Assembly (NCBI GenBank): GCA_022796795.1
Contig: JAAWJI010000028.1
Span: 1-50,107, forward strand
Direction: 5' to 3'
Length of the DNA: 50,107 bases
DNA from: Lachnospiraceae bacterium
GTDB lineage: Bacteria > Bacillota > Clostridia > Lachnospirales > Lachnospiraceae
Shown here: piece after piece, positions 42,267 to 50,099 of the stretch
Layout of the letters: each line of letters begins with the position of its first letter
Position numbering within the stretch: the first letter of the stretch is position 1
The notes under the pieces: generated by a model
Databases searched by the model: none
What the model was told of the DNA's origin: nothing
What the model saw: only the letters and a program-made list of their open reading frames with translations
Translations under genes and position numbers: made by a program

Positions 42267-44705
42267 ATGATCAGATTAGGAATGTTTTTGGGAGACCGCT
42301 ATGAAATACTGGAAAAGATCGGCTCCGGCGGTATGGCAGAGGTATTTAAGGGAAAGGACCATAAGCTTAACCGGCTGGTAGCGGTGAAGGTGCTGAAGGA
42401 TGAATTTGTGGAGGACAAGAATTTTGTCCGCAAATTCAAGGAGGAGGCACAGGCAGCGGCGGCCCTGGCCCATCCCAATATTGTAAACGTATACGACGTA
42501 GGGGATGAGCAGAACATCAATTACATTGTTATGGAGCTGGTGGAGGGCATTACCCTGAAAAATTACATTGAGCGCAAGGGACGCCTTACGGTAAAGGAAG
42601 CCACCAGCATTGCTATTCAGGTGTCCGCAGGCCTGGAGATAGCCCACAACAACAATATTGTCCACCGGGATATTAAGCCTCAGAATATTATTATTTCCAA
42701 GGACGGCAAGGTAAAGGTAACAGATTTCGGCATTGCCAAATCGGTTTCCTCCAATACAAATACTTCAGACGCCATGGGCTCTGTCCACTATACGTCTCCG
42801 GAGCAGGCCAGAGGCGGCTACAGCGATGCCAAGAGCGACATCTATTCTCTGGGCATTGTGCTCTATGAGATGGTGACCGGCCGTGTGCCCTTTGACGGGG
42901 AGACCACAGTGGTGGTGGCGGTGAAGCATCTCCAGGAGGAGATAGTCTCGCCCCGGGTGTACGCCTCCAATGTGCCGGTGAGCCTGGAACACATTATATT
43001 AAAGTGTACGGAGAAAAGTCCGGATCGCCGGTATGCTCATATTGGGGATCTGCTGACAGATCTGAAGCAGTCTTTGGTGACTCCGGACGTAAATTTTGTG
43101 AAGACCCTGGATGCAGGCGGGGCCCGTACTGTGGCTATCAGCAGAGATGATCTGCACAAAATCAAGCAGGAGACCGGGCGGGTCCATGTGCCCCGGCCGG
43201 ACCTGGAGGATGAGGACGACAATCCCTTTGCGGACGTGGAGGACGACGACTATGACCGCTATGAGGATGAGGAATACGAGGACGAGGAGTACGACGAAGA
43301 CGAGTACGACGAGGATGAGGATGACGAGGACAGCGACGGGGATCTGGATCCCCGGTTGGAGAAGATTATGACCATCGGCGGCATTGCCGCTGCGGTGATC
43401 ATCTTTATCATTATTGTTGTCATTGCGGCCAAAATGTTTGGGTTTGGATCCGGAAAAAAGTCGGATCCCAAGGATAAGGATATCCAGCTTGAGGATGTGC
43501 TGGACGAGGATAAGGACAAGGATAAAGACAAGGACAAGGACGAGGGCGAAGAGATAGAGGTGCCGGATCTCCTGGGCAAGAGCTATGCAGAGGCCAAGGA
43601 AGCGCTGAACGGCGTGGGTCTGGGCATTGCCTTTGGCGAGACCAAGGCTAAGGAGGGATACGAGGAAGGCCAGATCATTGGCCAGAGCGAGGAAGCGGGA
43701 AGCAAGGTGGCGGTCAACACCACCATTACCGTGGATATCTGCGGCGGAAGCGAAGAGCAGGAGGTACCTGGCGTCACAGGCATTACGGAGAGTGAGGCCA
43801 GAAATACCCTGACAGCTGCAGGATTTACCGTGGATGTGCGGGAGGCTTACAGCGACACTGTGGCTGCCGGAAAAGTGATCTCCACTTCCCCCAAGGCAGG
43901 CAGCAAGGCGGCCAAGGGCAGCGTGGTTACTCTGGAGCTCAGCAAGGGGCCGGAGGAGGAAAAGGTGAAGGTGCCAGATATTGTGGGCAGCACGGAGAGC
44001 CGGGCGCAGGAAAAGCTGAAGGCAGCCAAGCTGGCAGTGGGCTCCGTGACCTATGAAAACAGCGATACAGTGGAAGAGGGCTATGTGATCTCCCAGGGTG
44101 TGGCCAAGAACACGCAGGTACCGGAGAATACAGCGGTAAGCTTTGTGGTCAGCAAGGGAGGCAACACGGTATACATTGGAAACGCGGAAAAGGACGGAAG
44201 CTCCAAGGATGCGGTGACCCGCTATCTCCAGGGTAAGGGCTTGAATGTAACCTATAAAGAGCAGTATCATGACAGTATCCCCCAGGGAAATGTGATTTCC
44301 TACAGTCCTGGAAACGGTCAGACCGTGGCCAAGGGAAGCACGGTTACCGTTACCGTGAGCCTGGGCAAGGAGCCGGTGAAGACGGCTACGGTTCCGGGTG
44401 CGGGAGATGACCTGGGCAAGATTACAGAGAGGGGCTTTGTAGTAGGAAACCGCTCGTATGATTGTAGCGACAGCATTGCAACGGAGAAGATTATTTCCTG
44501 CAGTCCGTCGGGAGAGCAGCCTCTGGGAACCACCATCAATGTGGTTCTAAGCAATGGACCACATGACGTGGATACGGCAACCGGTCTCTGCAAGAAATGC
44601 GGAAAGAAAGTACAAGAGCCTGCGCCGCCGGCAACGCCTACGCCCACGCCACCTGAGACGCCTTCAGATACTGGAACCGAGGGAGACAACACCACAACGC
44701 CTTAG
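42267..44705 (+). CDS. prkC: PrkC-type PASTA Ser/Thr protein kinase
   Basis: 812-residue membrane kinase. The kinase domain (about 11-270) has glycine loop GSGGMAEVF, K41, HRD at 133-135, DFG at 153-155 and SPEQARG. A very acidic juxtamembrane stretch (about 312-362, mostly D/E/Y) precedes the single membrane helix (about 370-390). A Lys/Asp repeat (about 413-426) and five extracellular PASTA-type units follow, three clear and the last two diverged. PASTA units bind muropeptides or lipid II, so this kinase should report cell-wall state and control division, wall synthesis and dormancy exit. The tail carries a single CKKCGKK knuckle and a Pro/Thr-rich end. Confidence 0.95.
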   Translation: MIRLGMFLGDRYEILEKIGSGGMAEVFKGKDHKLNRLVAVKVLKDEFVEDKNFVRKFKEEAQAAAALAHPNIVNVYDVGDEQNINYIVMELVEGITLKNYIERKGRLTVKEATSIAIQVSAGLEIAHNNNIVHRDIKPQNIIISKDGKVKVTDFGIAKSVSSNTNTSDAMGSVHYTSPEQARGGYSDAKSDIYSLGIVLYEMVTGRVPFDGETTVVVAVKHLQEEIVSPRVYASNVPVSLEHIILKCTEKSPDRRYAHIGDLLTDLKQSLVTPDVNFVKTLDAGGARTVAISRDDLHKIKQETGRVHVPRPDLEDEDDNPFADVEDDDYDRYEDEEYEDEEYDEDEYDEDEDDEDSDGDLDPRLEKIMTIGGIAAAVIIFIIIVVIAAKMFGFGSGKKSDPKDKDIQLEDVLDEDKDKDKDKDKDEGEEIEVPDLLGKSYAEAKEALNGVGLGIAFGETKAKEGYEEGQIIGQSEEAGSKVAVNTTITVDICGGSEEQEVPGVTGITESEARNTLTAAGFTVDVREAYSDTVAAGKVISTSPKAGSKAAKGSVVTLELSKGPEEEKVKVPDIVGSTESRAQEKLKAAKLAVGSVTYENSDTVEEGYVISQGVAKNTQVPENTAVSFVVSKGGNTVYIGNAEKDGSSKDAVTRYLQGKGLNVTYKEQYHDSIPQGNVISYSPGNGQTVAKGSTVTVTVSLGKEPVKTATVPGAGDDLGKITERGFVVGNRSYDCSDSIATEKIISCSPSGEQPLGTTINVVLSNGPHDVDTATGLCKKCGKKVQEPAPPATPTPTPPETPSDTGTEGDNTTTP

Positions 44706-44747
44706 TATGCATTTCTGAAGCAGAAAGCTCCGTGAATGGGGAACCTA

Positions 44748-44775
44748 TGTGTCTGCTGCCGTCAAAGCAGACACA
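44748..44775 (+). promoter_or_regulatory. Hairpin between prkC and rsgA
   Basis: TGTGTCTGCT (44748-44757) pairs perfectly with AGCAGACACA (44766-44775) around an 8-nt loop. No T run follows. It may attenuate or process the transcript and mark an internal boundary in the cluster. Confidence 0.5.
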
Positions 44776-44822
44776 GGTTGGCTGCTTTGGAATTACGAGG
44801 AAAGCAGAACCATAAGAATTAT

Positions 44823-45698
44823 ATGCAGGGAAAAATTATCAAGGGAATCGCCGGATTCTACTACGTGTCCGTAGCAGGGTCCGGCCTGTATGAATGTAAA
44901 GCAAAGGGCGTCTTCCGCAGCCAGAGCATTAAACCTCTGGTTGGGGACGAGGCGGAGATTACAGTGCTTGACGAAGAAGCGAAGCTGGGGAATATCACAG
45001 CCATTCTTCCAAGGAAGAATGTGCTGGTCCGCCCGGCTGTGGCTAATATCAGTCAGGCACTTGTCATTTTTGCTGCGGCCAAGCCCAAGCCCAACCTGAA
45101 TCTTCTGGACCGGTTTCTCATTGCCATGGAAAGACAGCAGGTCCCGGCGGTGATCTGCTTTAATAAAAAGGATCTGGTGAGTGAGGAGGAGCAGCAGAGG
45201 CTTCGAAAGATTTACGAGCCCTGCGGCTATGGAATCCTCTTTACCAGCGCAAGCCTTAAGGAGGGCATCGGGGAGCTTGGGAGGCTTCTGGCAGGGAAGA
45301 CCACCGCGGTGGCCGGCCCCTCGGGAGTGGGAAAATCCTCCCTTATCAATCTCCTGCAGACGGACTTCCAGGTGGAGACAGGGGCCATCAGTGAGAAAAT
45401 AGAGCGGGGACGCCATACCACCCGTCATTCGGAGTTCTTTGCTCTGGAAAATGGTTATATCTGCGATACGCCGGGCTTTAGCTCTCTCTATATCCCGGAT
45501 TTTGAGAAGGAGGAGCTGCAGGATTATTTTCCGGAATTTCAGGAACCGCGGCAGCTCTGCCGCTTTCTGGGCTGTCAGCATTTGAAGGAGCCGAACTGCG
45601 GGGTAAAGGAGGCTTTGGCTCAGGGAACTGTAAGCCAAAACCGCTATGAGAATTATGTGTTGTTGTATGAGGAATTAAAGCAAAGGAGGAAATATTAA
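44823..45698 (+). CDS. rsgA: Ribosome small-subunit GTPase
   Basis: 291-residue circularly permuted GTPase that checks late 30S maturation. An OB-fold N-terminus (about 1-65) is followed by G4 (CFNKKDLV), then G1 (AGPSGVGKSSLIN) and G3 (DTPGF), and a zinc-binding C-terminus (CRFLGCQHLKEPNCGV). I place the start at 44823. The best ribosome site, GAGGAAAG, is about 15-20 nt upstream, longer than usual. A longer frame from 44736 would run through the hairpin at 44748-44775 and add residues foreign to the family. Confidence 0.92.
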   Translation: MQGKIIKGIAGFYYVSVAGSGLYECKAKGVFRSQSIKPLVGDEAEITVLDEEAKLGNITAILPRKNVLVRPAVANISQALVIFAAAKPKPNLNLLDRFLIAMERQQVPAVICFNKKDLVSEEEQQRLRKIYEPCGYGILFTSASLKEGIGELGRLLAGKTTAVAGPSGVGKSSLINLLQTDFQVETGAISEKIERGRHTTRHSEFFALENGYICDTPGFSSLYIPDFEKEELQDYFPEFQEPRQLCRFLGCQHLKEPNCGVKEALAQGTVSQNRYENYVLLYEELKQRRKY

Positions 45699-46355
45699 AT
45701 GAAGAATCTGTTATCACCATCCATCCTGACGGCGGATTTTGCCCATCTGGAGGAGGACATTAAGAAGGCGGAGCGGGGAGGGGCCCAGTATCTGCACATT
45801 GACGTTATGGACGGGGATTTCGTGCCCAGCATTTCCTTTGGAACGCCTATTATCTCCGCTCTGCGGAAGGTTACGGACATGACCCTGGACGTGCATCTTA
45901 TGGTTACAGAGCCGGGGCGGTACATTGAGGATTTTGTGAAGAGCGGTGCGGATATTATCACGGTGCACGCGGAAGCCTGCCGCCATCTGAACCGGACCAT
46001 TGCCGCCATCAAAGAGCGTGGCGTCCGGGCCGGCGTGGTGCTGAATCCTGCCACGCCTCTTACAGAGCTGGAGTATGTGCTGGAGGATGTGGACATGGTG
46101 CTGCTTATGACCGTAAATCCAGGATACGGCGGACAGAAATACATTGAGGGCTGCACCCGGAAGATCCAGGACCTGCGCCGGATGATCACGGAACGGGGAC
46201 TTTCTGTGGATATTGAGGTGGACGGCGGGGTGAAGCTTAATAACCTTCAGAAGGTGCTGGATGCAGGGGCAAATGTGATCGTGGCCGGATCCGCCGTATT
46301 CTCCGGGGATGTGGAGCAGAATGTCCGGGATTTCCTGGAAATCATGGGGCGGTAA
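45699..46355 (+). CDS. rpe: Ribulose-phosphate 3-epimerase
   Basis: 218-residue TIM barrel of the pentose-phosphate pathway interconverting ribulose-5- and xylulose-5-phosphate. Signatures: LSPSILTADFAHL at the start, the metal-ligand segment HIDVMDGDFVPSISFG, DVHLMV, MTVNPGYGGQ and the phosphate-binding VDGGVKLNN with VAGSAVF. GGAGG lies 9 nt before the ATG, which begins directly after the rsgA stop. The rsgA-rpe-thiN order is a standard firmicute arrangement. Confidence 0.96.
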   Translation: MKNLLSPSILTADFAHLEEDIKKAERGGAQYLHIDVMDGDFVPSISFGTPIISALRKVTDMTLDVHLMVTEPGRYIEDFVKSGADIITVHAEACRHLNRTIAAIKERGVRAGVVLNPATPLTELEYVLEDVDMVLLMTVNPGYGGQKYIEGCTRKIQDLRRMITERGLSVDIEVDGGVKLNNLQKVLDAGANVIVAGSAVFSGDVEQNVRDFLEIMGR

Positions 46356-46358
46356 ATT

Positions 46359-47012
46359 ATGCATACAGTCATTGTGAGCGGGGGCAATATCCAGGAGGAC
46401 TTTGCCCTCTCTTTTCTAAAGGAAGTGCCTTGGGATAAGCTGATTGCGGCCGACCGGGGGCTGGAATTTTTGTGGGGACGAGGAATCATGCCCACCCATA
46501 TTGTAGGAGATTTTGACAGCAGCGATCCAACTGTTTTGGAGCGGTACCGGGGATGTCCGGAAATCCAGATTCGGACATTTAATCCAGTAAAGGATGCCAC
46601 GGATACCCAGATTGCTGTGGAGCTGGCTCTGGAGCTGGGCAGCGCAAAGATTACCATCCTGGGCGGCATGGGAAGCCGCCTGGATCACACCCTGGGAAAT
46701 GTGCAGACCCTGGCCCTGGCCCTAGAGGCCGGAGTGGAATGCGAGTTGCTGGATGAGAAGAACCGGGTGCGCCTGATCCAGACTCCCCTGACCATCAAAA
46801 GGGAGGAGCAGTACGGGGATTATATTTCTCTTCTGCCCCTGACCAGTGTGGTAAAGGGAGTGAATCTGATCGGTTTTAAGTATCCCCTGACCAACCACAC
46901 CTTTACCAGCGCGGGAAGCGCCGGGTTTGGAGTCAGCAATGAAATTTTGGGGGAGGAAGGGCGCATTGAGCTGTCGGAGGGAATTTTCATTCTGATTGAG
47001 GCTCGGGATTAG
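46359..47012 (+). CDS. thiN: Thiamine diphosphokinase
   Basis: 217-residue enzyme converting thiamine to thiamine diphosphate. N-terminal catalytic region with AADRGLEFL and HIVGDFDSSDP, then DATDTQIAVELAL and GGMGSRLDHTLGNVQTL. The C-terminal beta domain ends in the typical LSEGIFILIEARD-like strand. It follows rpe after 3 nt. Its product is the cofactor of transketolase, which links it to rpe in the pentose-phosphate pathway. The stop codon lies within a terminator hairpin. Confidence 0.95.
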   Translation: MHTVIVSGGNIQEDFALSFLKEVPWDKLIAADRGLEFLWGRGIMPTHIVGDFDSSDPTVLERYRGCPEIQIRTFNPVKDATDTQIAVELALELGSAKITILGGMGSRLDHTLGNVQTLALALEAGVECELLDEKNRVRLIQTPLTIKREEQYGDYISLLPLTSVVKGVNLIGFKYPLTNHTFTSAGSAGFGVSNEILGEEGRIELSEGIFILIEARD

Positions 47013-47026
47013 AGTAATCCTTTTTT
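47006..47026 (+). terminator. Terminator overlapping the thiN stop codon
   Basis: GGATTA (47006-47011) pairs with TAATCC (47015-47020) around three bases, followed by six T. The stem includes the thiN stop codon (47010-47012). Short but classical in form; it ends the housekeeping cluster. Confidence 0.6.
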
Positions 47027-47045
47027 AAGAGAAGCTTTGCAGAAA

Positions 47046-47069
47046 ACGCCTTTGTGAATGGGCGCGCCT
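47046..47069 (-). repeat. Possible fragment of the structured repeat
   Basis: GCCTTTGTGAATGGGCGCG matches the minus sense of one edge of copy C (CACCTTTGCGAATGGGCGCG) closely. Only about 20 nt are shared and no stem is kept. Confidence 0.35.
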
Positions 47070-47123
47070 GTTTGAAAGAGGATGGCAGAACTGGAAAATG
47101 AAAATATGTGAGGGAGAATGTAT

Positions 47124-48398
47124 ATGAGGGAACAAAAGGGAAAACTGGCAGGGCTTCTGCCAATCGGAGTATTTTTGGTTCTGTTTTTGGGGGTAGGACT
47201 CATATCCCATGATTTTTACAGCATGCCGGCCATTGTGGCTTTTCTCATTGCCCTGGCTGTGGCATTTCTGCAAAATCGGGAGTACAGTTTTCAAGAGAAA
47301 ATGCATATCATAGCAGAGGGAGTGGGAGACGACAATATTATTACCATGTGTCTGATCTTTCTGGCAGCCGGGGCTTTTTCCGGTGCGGTGACAGCAGCCG
47401 GAGGCGTGGACAGCACGGTAAACCTGGGACTGTCCCTTCTGCCCTCAGGAATTGTGGTGGCTGGTCTCATGATTATCGGTTGTTTTATCTCCGTATCCAT
47501 GGGAACCAGTATGGGAACTATCGGCGCTTTGGCTCCCATTGCGGTGGGAATCAGCCAAAAGACAGGATTTTCCATAGCCATCTGCATAGGAGCCGTGGTC
47601 AGCGGAGCCATGTTTGGCGATAATCTGTCCATGATAAGCGACACTACCATTGCGGCGGTGCGGACCCAGGGATGTGAAATGCGGGATAAATTTAAGGAGA
47701 ATTTTCTGCTGGTATTGCCTGCGGCGATTCTGGCTATTGTGGGGTACATCCTTCTGACCAGGGGAAGTAGCTTTCAGCTGGAGACAGAATATGCCTATCA
47801 TATTTTTCAGGTAATTCCCTATTTGCTGGTGTTGGTAGGAGCTCTGGCAGGAGTGAACGTATTTGTGGTGCTGATTGTGGGAACCGTGGCCTCCCTTGTG
47901 GCAGGAGTGGGGACAGGGACCTTGGCTCTCGGGGAGTGCTTTCAGGTCATGGGAACAGGCGTGACCTCTATGTACGACATTACGGTGATCTCCATAATCG
48001 TGGCCTGTATTGTATCTCTGGTGAAGCGAAACGGGGGGATTACCTTTATTCTGCAGCTGATCCATTCCCGGATTCACGGGAAAAAGGGAGCCCAGCTGGG
48101 AATTGCCATTCTCTCTGTGCTGGTGGATATGGCTACGGCAAATAATACCATTGCTATCGTAATGGCAGGGCCCATTGCCCGGGAGATCAGCGAGGATTTT
48201 GATGTGAATCCCAGGCGGACGGCCTCCATTCTGGATATTTTTACTTCGGCTACCCAGGGATTGATCCCCTATGGAGCCCAGATTCTGCTGGCGGCGGGAC
48301 AGACGGGATTGTCGCCCATGGCCATCCTTCCCTACACCTTTTATCCGATTCTCATGCTGGTGAGCGTGCTGGTGATTATGCTGGTGCGCCGGGACTAA
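47124..48398 (+). CDS. NhaC-family Na+/H+ antiporter-like permease
   Basis: 424-residue membrane protein with about ten to eleven hydrophobic helices, starting at LLPIGVFLVLFLGVGLI. Family marks include CFISVSMGTSMGTIGALAPIAVGI, MFGDNLSMISDTTIAAVRTQG and the late ATANNTIAIVMAGPIAREIS. NhaC-family members exchange Na+ for H+ or couple Na+/H+ movement to organic acids or amino acids; the substrate cannot be decided here. I prefer the second ATG at 47124, 7 nt after AGGGAG, over 47118, which would sit on the ribosome site. It is transcribed separately from thiN. Confidence 0.88.
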   Translation: MREQKGKLAGLLPIGVFLVLFLGVGLISHDFYSMPAIVAFLIALAVAFLQNREYSFQEKMHIIAEGVGDDNIITMCLIFLAAGAFSGAVTAAGGVDSTVNLGLSLLPSGIVVAGLMIIGCFISVSMGTSMGTIGALAPIAVGISQKTGFSIAICIGAVVSGAMFGDNLSMISDTTIAAVRTQGCEMRDKFKENFLLVLPAAILAIVGYILLTRGSSFQLETEYAYHIFQVIPYLLVLVGALAGVNVFVVLIVGTVASLVAGVGTGTLALGECFQVMGTGVTSMYDITVISIIVACIVSLVKRNGGITFILQLIHSRIHGKKGAQLGIAILSVLVDMATANNTIAIVMAGPIAREISEDFDVNPRRTASILDIFTSATQGLIPYGAQILLAAGQTGLSPMAILPYTFYPILMLVSVLVIMLVRRD

Positions 48399-48490
48399 TG
48401 AAAATCTGCCTGTGTATGGAATCTGTAGGGGAGAGCGAAGGCGGAGCCATATGGGGTTAGGAATCTACTCTGATGAAAATAAAGGATGAA

Positions 48491-48522
48491 TACCCTCAGT
48501 GGACAAGGGAATACAGAAAGAA
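48491..48522 (+). repeat. 32-bp dispersed repeat, copy 2
   Basis: Matches 29647-29678 at 29 of 32 positions (it begins TACCCTCAGTGGACAAGGGA). It lies between the NhaC-type gene and the dipeptidase gene. A separate short duplication of GCTTGGATTT follows (near 48533 and 48560), just before the dipeptidase start. Confidence 0.7.
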
Positions 48523-48571
48523 ATAGAAGGCAGGCTTGGATTTGCATACATAGAAAGGAAGCTTGGATTTC

Positions 48572-49567
48572 ATGCGCTATATTGATTTTCACTGCGACAC
48601 ATTAAAAAAGGCATTTGAACAGGGAAAAGAGGAGATCGGTAGTTTCCCGGAGGCTTCCGTGGACCTGGAGCGCCTGGAAAAGGGCGGCGCGGGAGCCCAG
48701 TTTTTCGCGGCCTTTGTTCCGCCCCGGGAAAAGCCAGGCTGGTGGAGAAAGCACGGGGATCTGCTGGGGCCGGAGGAAGAGTGGGAGGACGCTTATATCC
48801 GAAGACTTCTGGAAATTCTTAAAACTACCGTTAGCGCTCATTCGGGGAAGCTAACCCTGGTGCGGACGGCGGCGGAGCTGGAGCAGGTCTGGAAAGAGGG
48901 CAGCATGGCTGCCCTTTTCACCATCGAGGATGGCCGCAGCGTGGGAGGAAGTATGGAACGGCTGGAGGAGTACAGCCGCCTGGGAGTGAGCCTGATCACC
49001 CTGACTTGGAATTATGTAAACTGTTTCGGTGCGCCCAATTCCCAGAATCCCCAGGTCATGGAGCAGGGCCTTACGGATTTCGGCAAGGAGGCCGTGGAAT
49101 ATATGAACGACCTTGGAATTCTGGTGGATGTGTCTCACCTGTCGGATGGGGGATTCTGGGATGTGGTACAGGTGTCAAAGAAGCCCTTTGTGGCCTCCCA
49201 CTCCAACTGCAGAGCCCTGTCCCCGCACCCCCGGAACCTGACGGATGAGATGCTGCGGGCCCTGGCAGAGCATGGCGGAGTGGCGGGCCTGAATTTTTGT
49301 TCCGCCTTTCTGGGGAAGAATCCTTTAAGCCGAAAGAGCCGTCTTTCCGACCTTGTGGCTCATGTGCTGCACATGGTGCAGGTGGGCGGTCTGGAGTGCG
49401 CGGCCATCGGCACAGATTTTGACGGTATTGAGAGCCGGGTGGAAGTGCCGGACCCCTCGGCCATGGAGCTTTTGTTTGACGCCCTGGAAAGGGCAGGGCT
49501 CTCCCAGGACGCGGTGGAGCAGATTGCCTGGAAGAATGCATGGCGGGTGATGGGGGAGGCTTTATAG
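48572..49567 (+). CDS. Membrane dipeptidase family protein (peptidase M19)
   Basis: 331-residue amidohydrolase-fold enzyme. The zinc ligands are all visible: H7-x-D9 in DFHCDT, the bridging E119 in TIEDG, H189 in DVSHLSD and H210 in ASHSNC, with GTDFDG near the end. M19 enzymes cleave dipeptides (including those with a D-residue), and relatives act on beta-lactams or on N-acyl D-amino acids. There is no signal peptide, so it is cytoplasmic here. AAGGAAG lies about 11 nt before the chosen ATG. It follows the NhaC-type gene in the same direction; peptide or amino-acid use is a possible shared theme. Confidence 0.92.
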   Translation: MRYIDFHCDTLKKAFEQGKEEIGSFPEASVDLERLEKGGAGAQFFAAFVPPREKPGWWRKHGDLLGPEEEWEDAYIRRLLEILKTTVSAHSGKLTLVRTAAELEQVWKEGSMAALFTIEDGRSVGGSMERLEEYSRLGVSLITLTWNYVNCFGAPNSQNPQVMEQGLTDFGKEAVEYMNDLGILVDVSHLSDGGFWDVVQVSKKPFVASHSNCRALSPHPRNLTDEMLRALAEHGGVAGLNFCSAFLGKNPLSRKSRLSDLVAHVLHMVQVGGLECAAIGTDFDGIESRVEVPDPSAMELLFDALERAGLSQDAVEQIAWKNAWRVMGEAL

Positions 49568-49612
49568 GAGTCGGCTTCCTTTCCTGTTGATGAAAGTTCG
49601 ATAAACTGGAAG

Positions 49613-49782
49613 CTATTTGTCTTTTGCTCCTTTCCTGATTTGGATGATAGAAAGAAGCGCTGCTGCGATACAAAGAGTGGCTGGAATGCTTGTTCCTAAA
49701 TTGTTCATTTCTGTTGCTCCTGCCCCCAATAATACGATTGCAGCAATAATATTCATTATAATATAAAAATATATGTTTTCAT
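49613..49782 (-). pseudogene. Small two-helix membrane protein gene with a frameshift
   Basis: On the minus strand AAGGTGAG is followed by ATG at 49782, but the frame stops after MKTYIFIL. Adding one T to the TTTTT run restores a 56-residue frame continuing YIIMNIIAAIVLLGAGATEMN ... AALLSIIQIRKGAKDK to TAG at 49613. The restored peptide has two hydrophobic helices and a basic tail. Alternatively translation starts at the internal ATG (49756), giving 47 residues without a ribosome site. A true frameshift, a sequencing slip in the T run, or programmed slippage are all possible. Confidence 0.5.
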
Positions 49783-50077
49783 AGTCTCACCTTGTTCTCA
49801 AATTTCGATTGTGATTTGATGATTTCCAAGGGAAAGAATAAGGGAAACAAAATCACATAAGAATTATAACACAATATATAGAGAATATGAAGAACTGATT
49901 GTCAAAAAGAAGTCGTCTTTTTCCTGGCCCATAAGGCGCAGAACCTTGTGGGCCAGGCTCCTTTCCATCAGAAGAAAATGGGTAAAAATCTTTCTTATCG
50001 GGGTAGATTGTTGTATACTGGTAAATACTTGTCCTTAAAACCGCAAGATATATGAAAAGAGGAATGAAATATCCTGC
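49783..50077. other. AT-rich non-coding stretch before the window end
   Basis: No gene seen on either strand. It holds the upstream region of the small minus-strand gene (49783-49870) and a strong hairpin at 49923-49957. Confidence 0.5.
49923..49957. promoter_or_regulatory. 14-bp hairpin
   Basis: CCTGGCCCATAAGG (49923-49936) pairs with CCTTGTGGGCCAGG (49944-49957) around a 7-nt loop, with one wobble pair. No good T run follows on either strand, so it is not a standard terminator. Confidence 0.55.
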
Positions 50078-50099
50078 TATAATGCAGAGAGAAAGGAGG
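50078..50099 (+). promoter_or_regulatory. Extended -10 promoter and ribosome site of a gene beyond the window
   Basis: TGCTATAAT (extended -10; TATAAT at 50078-50083) has no evident -35 box. AAGGAGG at 50093-50099 follows so closely that the leader would be very short. The coding start lies past the window end. Confidence 0.5.

Noticed and set aside
43261..43340. CRISPR-like or tandem repeat array
   Set aside because: The periodicity comes from GAC/GAG/TAC codons of the acidic stretch in prkC. There are no spacers, and no cas genes occur in the window.
42999..44270. Minus-strand frame opposite the prkC PASTA region
   Set aside because: The leucine/valine-rich peptide is the antisense of acidic repeats and would only mimic a membrane protein.
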